This document shows positions 9,291 to 19,695 of a stretch of DNA of 64,000 bases, piece after piece. The first letter of the stretch is position 1, and each line of letters starts with the position of its first letter. The notes beneath the pieces were generated by a model. That model saw nothing but the letters and a program-made list of their open reading frames with translations, had not been told where the DNA came from and searched no databases. The translations under genes were made by a program, and so were the position numbers. Source of the stretch: Melaminivora sp034675505 (lineage in GTDB: Bacteria; Pseudomonadota; Gammaproteobacteria; Burkholderiales; Burkholderiaceae_C); NCBI GenBank assembly GCA_034675505.1, contig JAUCDD010000018.1:124001-188000 (forward strand), given 5' to 3'.

Positions 9291-9980
9291 ATGCCCGAAC
9301 CCATCATTGCCGTGGAGCACCTGCACAAGTCCGTCACCGACTCCACGGGCACGCTGGACATTCTGCGCGACATCGACCTGCGCATCGCCGAGCGCGAGAC
9401 CCTGGCCATCGTGGGCGCGTCGGGGTCGGGCAAGAGCACGCTGCTGTCCATCATCGCGGGGCTGGACGTGCCCACGCGCGGGACGGTGCGCATCGCCGGC
9501 CAGGACATGTTTGCGCTGCACGAGGACGACCGCGCTGCGCTGCGCGCAAGCCGGATGGGGTTCGTGTTCCAGAGTTTCCAGCTGCTGGGCAACCTCTCGG
9601 CGCTGGAGAACGTGATGCTGCCGCTGGAGCTTGCCGGCAGCCCTGCGGCGCGCCGGCGCGCCGCCGACATGCTGGCGCGCGTGGGCCTGGCCGAGCGGCT
9701 GAAGCGCCACCCGCGCGTGCTCTCGGGCGGCGAGCAGCAGCGCGTGGCACTGGCGCGCGCGTTCGTGGTGCAGCCAGCGGTGCTGCTGGCCGACGAGCCC
9801 ACCGGCAGCCTGGACTTCGCCACCGGCGCGGCCGTGATGGAGCTGATGTTTGCGCTCAACCGCGAGCAGGGTACGACGCTGGTTTTGGTCACGCACGACC
9901 GCGAAATCGCCGCGCGCTGCGGGCGGCGCGTCACCATCGAGGCCGGACGGATTCCCGAAGGGCTTGCCCCGCAGCGCTAG
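9291..9980 (+). CDS. ABC transporter ATP-binding protein (YbbA/LolD type)
   Basis: A 229-residue ATPase of the MacB/LolD/YbbA group. Walker A is GASGSGKST, the signature motif is LSGGEQQRVALARA, and Walker B is VLLADEPTGSLD followed by the switch His in VTHDRE. ATG 9291 gives MPEPIIAVEHLHKS; ATG 9261 in the same frame would add ten residues. The usual partner, a YbbP-like FtsX-domain permease, is not next to it: the following gene is rlmB. It may be an orphan, or the permease may lie elsewhere. Confidence 0.83.
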   Translation: MPEPIIAVEHLHKSVTDSTGTLDILRDIDLRIAERETLAIVGASGSGKSTLLSIIAGLDVPTRGTVRIAGQDMFALHEDDRAALRASRMGFVFQSFQLLGNLSALENVMLPLELAGSPAARRRAADMLARVGLAERLKRHPRVLSGGEQQRVALARAFVVQPAVLLADEPTGSLDFATGAAVMELMFALNREQGTTLVLVTHDREIAARCGRRVTIEAGRIPEGLAPQR

Positions 9981-10021
9981 CGGACGGCCGCGGCGTGGGT
10001 GGCGCGCCCGATAATCGCGCC

Positions 10022-10771
10022 ATGTCCGCCCAAAAGTCCTCTTCGGCTTCCACGCCGTGGGTGTGCGCCTGAAAACCGCACCGCAATCCATCATTGAAAT
10101 CTACTACGAGCCCACCCGGCGCGATGCGCGCATGCGCCAGTTCCTGGAGCGCGCCCGGGAAGCCGGCGCGCGGTTGATCGAGGCCGATGGCTTGCGCATC
10201 GCCAAGCTCGCGGGCAGCCACGGCCCCCAGGGCGTGGCCGCGCGGGTGCAGGCCGTCGAGCCGCTGCACTCGCTGGACGACCTGCTGGACGAACTGGAAG
10301 GGCAGGGCGTTTCCGCGCCGCTGATCCTGGTGCTCGACGGCGTGACCGACCCGCACAACCTGGGCGCCTGCCTGCGCGTGGCCGACGGGGCCGGCGCCCA
10401 TGCCGTCATTGCCCCCAAGGACCACGCCGTGGGCGTCAACGCCACGGTAGCCAAGGTGGCCAGCGGAGCGGCCGAGACGGTGCCGTATTTCATGGTGACC
10501 AACCTGGCGCGCACCCTCAACGAGCTGAAGGAGCGCGGAATCTGGGTCATAGGCACTAGCAACGACACCGGCACGCTGTACCAGGCGAACCTCAAGGGGC
10601 CGGTCGCCCTGGTGCTGGGGGCCGAGGGGCCGGGCATGCGCCAGCTCACCAGGAAGACCTGCCTCGGACCGCGCTGGTACGCATCCCCATGCAGGGCGCG
10701 GTGGAGAGCCTCAACGTCTCCGTGGCCAGTGCCGTGTGCCTGTACGAGGCGCTGGCCGACGCAGCCCATGA
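10022..10771 (+). CDS. rlmB: 23S rRNA (guanosine-2'-O-)-methyltransferase RlmB, two frame breaks
   Basis: A SpoU/TrmH-family enzyme that methylates G2251 of 23S rRNA with SAM. Motifs: LDGVTDPHNLGACLR (motif 1), VLGAEGPGMRQLTRKTC (motif 2) and IPMQGAVESLNVSVASAV (motif 3). The reading frame is broken twice. At AAAA 10032-10035 one A seems missing: adding it turns MSAQK into MSAQKVLFGFHAVGVRLK. At 10662-10671 the frame moves by one base between motifs 2 and 3. The real stop is uncertain: TGA at 10769-10771 gives the family length of about 249 codons and an ATGA overlap with the next gene, but the frame after the second break runs to 10853. Confidence 0.8.
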
Positions 10772-11552
10772 ATACACGGCAGGAGCGGCAGGCGGTGCGC
10801 GGGGTGGACGCTGGAGGCCGCGCGCATCGCGGTGCTCACCGGCGCGGGCATGAGCGCGGAGTCGGGCGTACCCACCTTTCGCGATGCCCGGACGGGCTAC
10901 TGGGCGCAGTGCAACCCCCAGGACATGGCCAGCGAGCGCGGTTTTCGCGCCGCTCCCCGGCGCGCGTCTCGGGACTGGTACGCGCACCGGCGCGAGGGCG
11001 TGGCCGCCGTGCAGCCCAACGCCGGGCATCTTGCCCTGGCCGGTTTCGCCAGCCACCACCCGGGCCGGCTCAGCGTGATCACCCAGAACGTGGATGGCCT
11101 GCACCAGCGCGCGGGCAGCACCGGGGTGGTAGCTTGCCTGCACGGCGACCTGATGGCCGATCGCTGGCTCGACGCGCCCTGCGCGTGCTGCCTGGCGGCC
11201 GCGGCGTTCCCGGGGAGCTCCCCGCACTGCGGCAGCTGCGGCAACCTGGTGCGGCCGGGAGTCGTGTGGTTTTGGCGAACACCTGCCGGCCGACGTCCTG
11301 GATGCGGCCCAGCAGGCGGCGCAGGCCGCTGACCTCATGCTGGTCGTGGGCACTGCGGGCGCCGTCTACCCGGCGGCGGGCCTGGCGCACCTGGCGCGCC
11401 AGGCAGGCGCGCGCGTGGTCGTGATCAACCCGGCGCCCAGCGAGCTCGACAGCGCAGCCCACGCCGTGCTGCGCGGCACGGCCGCGCATCTGCTGCCCGA
11501 GCTGCTGTCGCCCGAGGGCTGGGGCCTGCCTCCCCAGACGCTTGTGACCTGA
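10768..11552 (+). CDS. Sir2-family NAD-dependent protein deacylase, two frame breaks
   Basis: A sirtuin that removes acyl groups from lysine using NAD. Motifs: LTGAGMSAESGVPTFRD (NAD site), TQNVDGLHQRAGS, a catalytic His in CLHGDLMADRW, a Cys-rich zinc segment (PCACC and CGSCGNLVRPG), then VVGTAGAVYPAAGLA in the C-terminal half. ATG 10768 begins MNTRQERQ. The frame shifts once at about 10806-10811, before LEAARIAVLTGAG. It shifts again at TTTT 11270-11273, where removing one T joins VVWF to GEHLPADVLDAAQQ. The last codons (SPEGWGLPPQTLVT) may not be native, because they run into the following intergenic element. Confidence 0.75.
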
Positions 11553-11824
11553 GAGGATGTGAGCAGAACCGCCCCCATGCCCGCCTTGAGCGCCGCAAGC
11601 CGCCCGCCCGGCGTTGCAAAGCACGCCGCAAGCCCGCGCCACGGCTTCGCTGTGCGCCTTGATGGCACAGCTTGCGGCACCCCTTTCGGGCACACGGGAT
11701 CCATTGACACCCTCTGGGAGCCCGGCTGCCGCGCCGCGCTGCACCTGCATGCGCCGCTGCGGCGGCACTATCCTCGGCTTTACAACCGGGCCGCGCCGGC
11801 CCCCTGCCATCGGAGCCTGCCCCC
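11553..11824. other. Intergenic stretch between the sirtuin and SMR genes
   Basis: About 270 bases with no gene that can be supported. Both strands stay open over long stretches. The minus strand could encode peptides containing WGRFCSHPLRSQAS or MGAVLLTSSQV, beginning near 11710. These resemble translations seen repeatedly beside Comamonadaceae genes, but that is a memory-based impression only. A short inverted pair, GCCGCAAGC/GCTTGCGGC (about 11592-11600 and 11669-11677), is visible. It may be a decayed repeat rather than coding DNA. Confidence 0.3.
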
Positions 11825-12157
11825 ATGCATCCCTACGTCCTGCTCGGTATTTCCATAGCGTCCGAGGTCGTCGCCACTTCGGCCTTGAAGTCCTCCGCCG
11901 GCTTCACGCGGCTGGGGCCCAGCATCCTCACGGTGCTGGGGTATGGCCTGGCCTTCTTCTGCATGGCGCGCGTCATGAACCATATGTCCACCGGCGTGGT
12001 GTATGCCATCTGGTCCGGCCTGGGCATCGTCCTGATCTCGCTGGTGGGCTGGATCCTGTATGGCCAGAAGCTGGACGGCCCGGCGCTGGCCGGCATGGGG
12101 CTCATCGTCGCGGGGGTGCTGGTGATCCAGCTGTTTTCCAGCAACTCCGGCCACTGA
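11825..12157 (+). CDS. Small multidrug resistance (SMR) transporter
   Basis: A 110-residue inner-membrane pump of the EmrE/QacE/SugE group that exports cationic drugs or guanidinium by proton exchange. Four transmembrane helices are visible. The essential Glu14 lies in ISIASEVVATSALK, and the family segments LGYGLAFFCMARVM and GVVYAIWSGLGIVLISL are present. YAIWSGLG fits the QacE/EmrE branch better than SugE. It stands alone, with no paired SMR partner beside it. Confidence 0.9.
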   Translation: MHPYVLLGISIASEVVATSALKSSAGFTRLGPSILTVLGYGLAFFCMARVMNHMSTGVVYAIWSGLGIVLISLVGWILYGQKLDGPALAGMGLIVAGVLVIQLFSSNSGH

Positions 12158-12197
12158 AACCCGGCCCCTGAATCGTCCGGGCCTGGCCTCGCGCTTT

Positions 12198-12219
12198 AAG
12201 ATTCATATAAAATGAATTT
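12198..12219. promoter_or_regulatory. NsrR-like operator upstream of nnrS
   Basis: The 22-base element AAGATTCATAT/AAAATGAATTT is an imperfect inverted repeat, with the exact core ATTCAT-N5-ATGAAT at 12201-12217. It resembles the published NsrR consensus of two 11-base halves (AAGATGCATTT type). It is AT-rich in a GC-rich setting and lies 43 bases before the nnrS start. NsrR is the nitric-oxide-sensing repressor that commonly controls nnrS. No nsrR gene is in the window. Confidence 0.6.
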
Positions 12220-12261
12220 ATTGTTCGCATCCCCGGTGCCGCCCTGCGGGCCCTCCCTGCC

Positions 12262-13474
12262 GTGAACCAGCCCTTACCCTTTCCCCAGCGCGCTGCCCCT
12301 GCGGCGCAACCGGCGCCCGCCCTGCAAGGCATGCCTTTGCTGCGCCTGGGATTTCGCCCCTTCTACCTTGGCGCGGCGCTGCTGGCCTGCCTGGCCATCC
12401 CGCTGTGGATCGCCATGTTCCGGGGCTGGGTCACGCTGCCGCTGGCCATTCCGCCGACGCTGTGGCATGCGCACGAGATGCTCTACGGCTTTGCCGTGGC
12501 GGTGATCGTGGGGCTTCCTGCTGACTGCGGTGAAGGCCTGGACAGGGCTGCCCACGCCGCGCGGCCCGCTGCTGGGCGCCTTGTTCCTGCTGTGGCTGGC
12601 GGCGCGCGTGGCGGCCTTTGGCGCTCCCTACGCGCTGTATGCCGTGCTGGACGTGGCACTGCTGCCCGCCGTCGGCCTGAGCCTGCTGCGCGTGCTGCTC
12701 CAGGCGGGCAACAAGCGAAATATCCCGCTGATTTCGCTGCTGCTGCTGATGGCCGTGGCCAACGCCGTGTTCCACCTGTCGGCGCAGGGGCTGGTTGCCG
12801 TGCCGGCGCTCAACGCGCTGTACGCCGAGCTGGCCATGGTCATCATGGTCGTGGGGGTCATCACCGGGCGCGTGGTGCCCCTGTTCACCAAGAACGTGAC
12901 GCCGGGCCTGGTCATCAACACCTCGCGCCGCTTCGAGCTGACCTTGCTGGCCGTCACGGGTGCGGCGCTGCTGCTGTGGGTCTGTGCGGCGCCGGCGCCT
13001 GTGGCCGGCGCCATGCTGGCGGTCGCCGCCGTGCTGCATGCCATCCGCCTGGCCGGATGGAAGCCCTGGGTCACGCTGCGCCGCCCCATCCTGTGGATCC
13101 TGCACCTGTCCTACGCCTGGCTGCCGCTCGGGCTCGCGCTGCTGGCGCTGGCCCAATGGGGCTGGGTCGCGCCCTCGCTGGGGGTGCATGCGCTGGGCGT
13201 GGGGGTGGTCGGCGGCCTGATCATCGGCATGCTCACCCGCACCGCGCGCGGCCATACCGGGCGCCCGCTGCAGCCGACGCGGCCCGAGGTGGCGGCGTAT
13301 GCCCTGGTGTTGCTGGCTGCAGTGGCTCGCGTGCTGGTGCCCGCGCTGCACCCCGCCTGGTACATGGCCGCGCTGGAGGCCGCCGCCTGTATGTGGGCCG
13401 TGGCTTTTGCCATCTACCTGGTCATCTACGCGCCCTGGCTGGCGCGCACGCGCCTGGACGGCAAGGATGGCTGA
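12262..13474 (+). CDS. nnrS: NnrS-family haem-copper membrane protein, one frame break
   Basis: NnrS is a multi-helix inner-membrane protein induced by nitric oxide and linked to NO tolerance and denitrification. Family segments: LRLGFRPFYLGAALLA near the N-terminus, PPTLWHAHEMLYGFA with probable metal-ligand His residues, GRVVPLFTKNVTPG, and MLTRTARGHTGRPL. The frame breaks at GGGG 12510-12513. Removing one G gives AVIVGFLLTAVKAWTGLPTPRG and joins both halves into about 404 residues. A DUF2249 gene follows 75 bases later and an NsrR-like site lies upstream, so this is probably an NO-response operon. Confidence 0.85.
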
Positions 13475-13549
13475 CGCCCCGGGGCGGCATGCCATTGCAG
13501 TTTTTCTCCACCTGCTGTTTTTTTCCACTCACTTCCAAGGAAGACCATC

Positions 13550-13840
13550 ATGAGCACCAACACCGTGGCCCAACTCGACGTGCGCACCATCCCGCCCTAT
13601 GAGCGCCATGCACAGATCTTTGGCCAATTCGACGCGCTGTCTGCCGGCCAGGCGCTGGAGATCGTCAACGATCACGACCCGGTGCCGCTGCGCCGCCAGT
13701 TCGACGCACGCACGCCCGGCCAGTTCGAGTGGAATTACCTGCAGGCCGGCCCGGCGCTGTGGCGCGTGCAGATCGCCAAGGTGGCAGGCGCCGCGGTGCG
13801 CGAAGACTCCTGCTGCTCGGGCGGGTCCTGCGGCGGCTGA
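13550..13840 (+). CDS. DUF2249-domain protein with Cys-rich tail
   Basis: A 96-residue small protein with the DUF2249 pattern (LDVRTIPPYERHAQIF and ALEIVNDHDPVPLRRQF). DUF2249 is a TusA-like fold often found beside NnrS, hemerythrin or nitrite-reduction genes. The C-terminus is Cys-rich (EDSCCSGGSCGG), which could bind metal or take part in thiol chemistry. A good ribosome site, AAGGAAGA, lies before ATG 13550. It probably shares the nnrS transcript. Precise function is unknown. Confidence 0.8.
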   Translation: MSTNTVAQLDVRTIPPYERHAQIFGQFDALSAGQALEIVNDHDPVPLRRQFDARTPGQFEWNYLQAGPALWRVQIAKVAGAAVREDSCCSGGSCGG

Positions 13841-13939
13841 GGAAGCGGCCAGGCGCTGATCCGGCAGTGTGCCCGGCCCCCATGGGGGAGGGCGCGCATG
13901 GCGCCTGGGCAACCCGGGGGTGGATGCCGGGTGGGTCAC

Positions 13940-14013
13940 TGGAGCGGGCGATGGGAATCGAACCCACGTCTTGAGCTTGGGAAGCTCAGGTCCTGCCATT
14001 GAACGACGCCCGC
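13940..14013 (-). tRNA. tRNA-Gly (anticodon CCC)
   Basis: The minus strand folds as a full cloverleaf. The acceptor stem GCGGGCG pairs with CGCCCGC. The anticodon stem is TGAGC/GCTCA around the loop TTCCCAA, giving anticodon CCC. The T-arm GTGGG-TTCGATT-CCCAT is intact, and the discriminator T is followed by an encoded CCA. It reads proline-complementary GGG glycine codons. The gene is divergent from alaS. Confidence 0.95.
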
Positions 14014-14135
14014 GCAGGATATTTCAAGTCAAGCCGCGCATTCTAGCGCCAGCCGCGGGCCGCCACCGGCCCGGCGGCGCCGGATTTTTGGGTATGCCGG
14101 CATTTCCGATGCCGCAGGCCGCAGCTGCGGCGGGC

Positions 14136-14162
14136 CTGTACTCAGGGGTGGAAACCTATAAT
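14136..14162 (+). promoter_or_regulatory. Candidate sigma-70 promoter for alaS
   Basis: A perfect TATAAT -10 box lies at 14157-14162, about 64 bases before the alaS start. The -35 region is weak (CTGTAC at 14136-14141, 15-base spacer). AT-rich hexamers of this quality are rare in this GC-rich window. No T-box or other leader structure was recognised. Confidence 0.45.
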
Positions 14163-14225
14163 CGGCGGTTCGCCGCAGCCGGCGCCTGCAGCGCCGCGCG
14201 CAGCGGCAGACATCCATTCACACCC

Positions 14226-16854
<2,629 letters not shown>

Positions 16855-16867
16855 TACGGGGCAACCT

Positions 16868-16912
16868 CAAAACAGGCAGGGCTGGCGCGTCGCGCCAGCC
16901 CTGCCTGTTTTG
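16868..16912. terminator. Bidirectional hairpin terminator between alaS and a diguanylate cyclase gene
   Basis: A perfect inverted repeat of 22 bases per arm around a single central T (16890). The outer arms begin CAAAACAGGCAGGG and end CCCTGCCTGTTTTG, so each strand ends its stem with a T-run. It lies between two convergent genes and can terminate transcription from both sides. Confidence 0.9.
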
Positions 16913-16928
16913 CCTTGCGCGAAAGGTG

Positions 16929-17933
16929 CTAGAACAGCTCGACCTCGTCGTGCGCCACGTTCTTGCCCAGCGCGCCGCTGGCGATCAGGTCTTCATAGAA
17001 GCACACCTGGTTGCGCCCGTGCTCCTTGGCGTAGTACAGCGCCTGGTCGGCGCGGCCCAGGATTTCCACCGACGCGCCTCCCTGGGTGGCGCAAAACCCC
17101 AGGCTCACGGTGATGTGCCCGATTTGCGGGAAGGTATGGGCCTCGATGGCGGCGCGCAGGCGCTCCAGCGCGGCGCGCGCCTGCTCCAGGGTGGCCGAGC
17201 GCAGCAGCACCACGAATTCCTCGCCGCCGAAGCGGAAGATCCGGTCCTCGGAGCGAAACAGCGAGCGCAGCTGGTTGGCCACCAGGATCAGCACTTCGTC
17301 GCCATACAGGTGGCCGAAGCGGTCGTTGACCAGCTTGAAATGGTCGATATCGACCACCGCCAGCCAGTGGCAGCGCGGCTGCAGCTCGCCTGCCGGGGCG
17401 GCGGCCGTCCCGTACTGGCGGGTGAACTGCTCGTCGAAGGTTTTGCGGTTCAGCAGCCCCGTGAGCGCATCGCGCTCGCTGTAGTCCAGCAGGTTCTGGT
17501 AATTTTGGTAGACCAGGAACACGCCGGTGATGATGTCGCGCTGGTGGCGCTTGAAGGGGCGCTCCTGGGTGATCTCCAGGCAGGTGTGGACCTGCTCGCC
17601 CAGCCACACGGGCAGCCACAGGGTGTGGCAGCCGTCCTGGTCGTGCTCGGCGCTGCGGTCGCCGGAGGCTATGCAGCGCGCCAGCTCGGGCATGCGCGCC
17701 AGCGGCATGGCGTGCGGGTCGGTGGAGGGCTCGTGGGTGCTGGAGACCACCTGGCCGTCGCGGCTCCAGCTGCGCGGGCGCAGGTGCGTGACGCCTCCCA
17801 GCGTGAACAGCTCCAGCGCACGCACGCGCACGATGCGCCCCTGCAGCAGCAAGGTGGACAGCACCGACACTTCCAGCCTCAGGTGGTCCCGGTGGGCCGT
17901 CATCTCGGCCAGGTTCTGCAGCAGGGGCTTCAT
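16929..17933 (-). CDS. Diguanylate cyclase (GGDEF domain) with an N-terminal unrecognised region
   Basis: A 334-residue soluble-looking cyclase that makes cyclic di-GMP. The first ~145 residues have no domain I can name, but contain short hydrophobic stretches and a possible sensor fold. The GGDEF domain begins DALTGLLNRKTF near 155 and has GGEEF at 236-240. RSED at 227-230 is an RxxD I-site five residues before it, so feedback inhibition is expected. It is the second cyclase in this window and is not closely similar outside the catalytic domain. It converges on alaS across the strong hairpin. Confidence 0.88.
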   Translation of the reverse strand: MKPLLQNLAEMTAHRDHLRLEVSVLSTLLLQGRIVRVRALELFTLGGVTHLRPRSWSRDGQVVSSTHEPSTDPHAMPLARMPELARCIASGDRSAEHDQDGCHTLWLPVWLGEQVHTCLEITQERPFKRHQRDIITGVFLVYQNYQNLLDYSERDALTGLLNRKTFDEQFTRQYGTAAAPAGELQPRCHWLAVVDIDHFKLVNDRFGHLYGDEVLILVANQLRSLFRSEDRIFRFGGEEFVVLLRSATLEQARAALERLRAAIEAHTFPQIGHITVSLGFCATQGGASVEILGRADQALYYAKEHGRNQVCFYEDLIASGALGKNVAHDEVELF

Positions 17934-17962
17934 GGCAGTCGGTGCTCCGGGGAAAAGGGGCG

Positions 17963-18729
17963 TCAGGCGCCCAGGCGGCGCTCAAAGACCAGGTCCCAGA
18001 CGCCGTGGCCCAGGCGCAGGCCGCGGTTTTCGAACTTGGTCAGGGGCCGGTAGTCCGGCTTGGGGGCGTAGGCAGCGGCCGTGTTGGCCAGCAGTGGCTC
18101 GCCAGACAGCACTTGCAGCATCTGCTCGGCGTAGGGCTGCCAGTCGGTGGCGCAGTGCAGGTAGCCGCCGGGCTGCAGGCGGCTGGCCAGCAGCGCCACC
18201 AGCGGCGGCTGGAGCAGGCGGCGCTTGTGGTGCCGCGTCTTGTGCCAGGGGTCGGGAAAGAAAATATGCGCGCCCGCCAGCGAGCCGGGCTGCAGCAGGT
18301 GCTGCAGCACTTCGACCGCGTCGTGCTGCAGGATGCGGATGTTGCCGATGCCTTGCTCGCCGATGCGCTTGAGCAGCGCGCCCACGCCGGGCTCATGCAC
18401 CTCGCAGCACAGGAAGTCGTCTTGCGGGCGCAGCTGCGCGATGTGGGCCGTGGCCTCGCCCATGCCGAAGCCGATCTCCAGGATCAGCGGGGCGGTGCGG
18501 CCAAAGGCCGCCGGGGCGTCCAGCGGGGCAGCGCGATAGTCCAGCACGAAACGCGGGCCGAGCGCCTCCAGCGCCTTGCCCTGGCCGGTGGTGGTGCGGC
18601 CCGCGCGGCGCACGTAGCTCTTGATGCCCTTGGGATGGGCGATGCCGGCAGGGGCGCCGCTGGCGCTGGCCGGTGGGGGGGGGGAGAGAGAGAGTCGATC
18701 ACGGGGCAGGATTGTAGGTTTCGCGCCAT
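17963..18729 (-). CDS. trmB: tRNA (guanine-N7-)-methyltransferase, start obscured by a poly-G tract
   Basis: TrmB methylates G46 of tRNAs with SAM. Motifs: APLILEIGFGMGEATAHIA (SAM site), HIFFPDPWHKTRHHKRRL and GGYLHCATDWQPYAEQML. The family start HPKGIKSYVRRAGRTTTGQ is present. In this frame no ATG, GTG or TTG precedes that motif. The ATG at 18729 (MARNLQSCPVID) is in another frame, and the two are separated by a run of ten G on the plus strand (18675-18684). A one- or two-base length error in that run would join them. Alternatively the tract is genuinely variable. Confidence 0.85.
18675..18694. repeat. Poly-G10 followed by (AG)5 at the trmB start
   Basis: Ten G at 18675-18684 run into five AG units at 18685-18694. 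On the coding strand of trmB this gives a CT repeat and a C-run just after the likely start codon. Such tracts slip during replication and are also a frequent site of sequencing error. It lies in the short space between gluQ and the conserved part of trmB. Confidence 0.85.
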
Positions 18730-19646
18730 GCCTGTACCCATAGGGCAAGTACCTCCGCCGTGCCGGCGGTGCGCGGCGCCGGCGGCAGGGCCAGCACGGT
18801 GGCGGCGCCGGCCAGCGCGGACAGCGGCTGCGCGTCGTCGATGGCGGGGGCGCCGTGCTGCTTGGACAGCTTCTCGCCGTCCGCGCCGCGCACCAGCGGG
18901 GTGTGCAGGTAGCGCGGCGTGGGCAGGCCCAGGGCCGACTGCAGCAGGATCTGGCGCGCGGTGTTGTCCGCCAGGTCCTCGCCCCGCACGACGTGGGTGA
19001 TGCCCTGGTTGGCGTCATCGACCACCACCGCCAGCTGGTAGGACCACAGGCCGTCGGCGCGGCGCAGCACGAAGTCGCCCACCTGGCGCGCGACGTCCTG
19101 CCACTGGCTGCCCAGGCGCCGGTCGTGCCAGCGCACACCGCTTCTTGCTATTGAAAGAGTAGCTATATCCCGGCTTTCCAGGCCGGCTCGGGGCAGGCTT
19201 GACTGGTATTTCTCGCAACCGAAGCGCCAGGCGCGCGGCGCCGGGCCGGACAGCCCGGCGCGGCAGGTGCCGGGGTAGGGGCGCAGGGCGTGGCGTTCGG
19301 GTGCCACGCCCTGCGCCGCCAGGGCTGCGTCGATGTCGCGCCGGCTGCAGGCGCAGGCGTAGGCCAGGCCCTGGGCGAGGCAGTGGTCCAGCGCCCGCTG
19401 GTAGAGGGCGCTGCGGCTCGACTGGTGCAGCGGGGGCTCGTCGGGCAGCAGCTGGCAGGCGGCCAGCTGCGCCAGGATGCGCTCGGCCGCGCCGGGCGCG
19501 CAGCGCGGCGGGTCGATGTCCTCGATGCGCACCAGCCAGCGGCCGCCGGCGGCGCGTGCGTCCAGCCAGCTGGCAAGCGCCGCGACCAGCGAGCCCGCGT
19601 GCAGCGGGCCGGTGGGCGAGGGGGCGAAGCGGCCGACGTAGTCCAA
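18699..19646 (-). CDS. gluQ: Glutamyl-Q tRNA(Asp) synthetase, with an in-frame insert
   Basis: GluQRS attaches glutamate to queuosine in tRNA-Asp. It is a truncated GluRS paralogue without an anticodon domain. Motifs: GRFAPSPTGPLHAGSLVAA (HIGH-like), a zinc-type cluster CACS ... YPGTC, and GEKLSKQ (KMSKS-like). No ATG fits; TTG 19646 (LDYVGRFAP) is the only near start and may reflect sequence error. Between AWRF and VRWHDRRLG there are about 20 extra residues (including LESRDIATLSIARS) encoded by a repeat that is usually intergenic. The 3' end overlaps the trmB start region. Confidence 0.85.
   Translation of the reverse strand: MDYVGRFAPSPTGPLHAGSLVAALASWLDARAAGGRWLVRIEDIDPPRCAPGAAERILAQLAACQLLPDEPPLHQSSRSALYQRALDHCLAQGLAYACACSRRDIDAALAAQGVAPERHALRPYPGTCRAGLSGPAPRAWRFGCEKYQSSLPRAGLESRDIATLSIARSGVRWHDRRLGSQWQDVARQVGDFVLRRADGLWSYQLAVVVDDANQGITHVVRGEDLADNTARQILLQSALGLPTPRYLHTPLVRGADGEKLSKQHGAPAIDDAQPLSALAGAATVLALPPAPRTAGTAEVLALWVQAWRETYNPAP
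19144..19207. repeat. TAGCTA-type repeat copy inside gluQ
   Basis: TTGCTATTGAAAGAGTAGCT and the following CCGGCTTTCCAGGCCGG palindrome match the general layout of the intergenic repeats elsewhere in the window. Here it lies within the gluQ coding region and keeps the frame open, adding roughly twenty codons. Confidence 0.55.
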
Positions 19647-19695
19647 GGCGCGGTGCGGTGATGCCGCAGTGCGTGGCGGTGGCTGCCGGGCGGCC

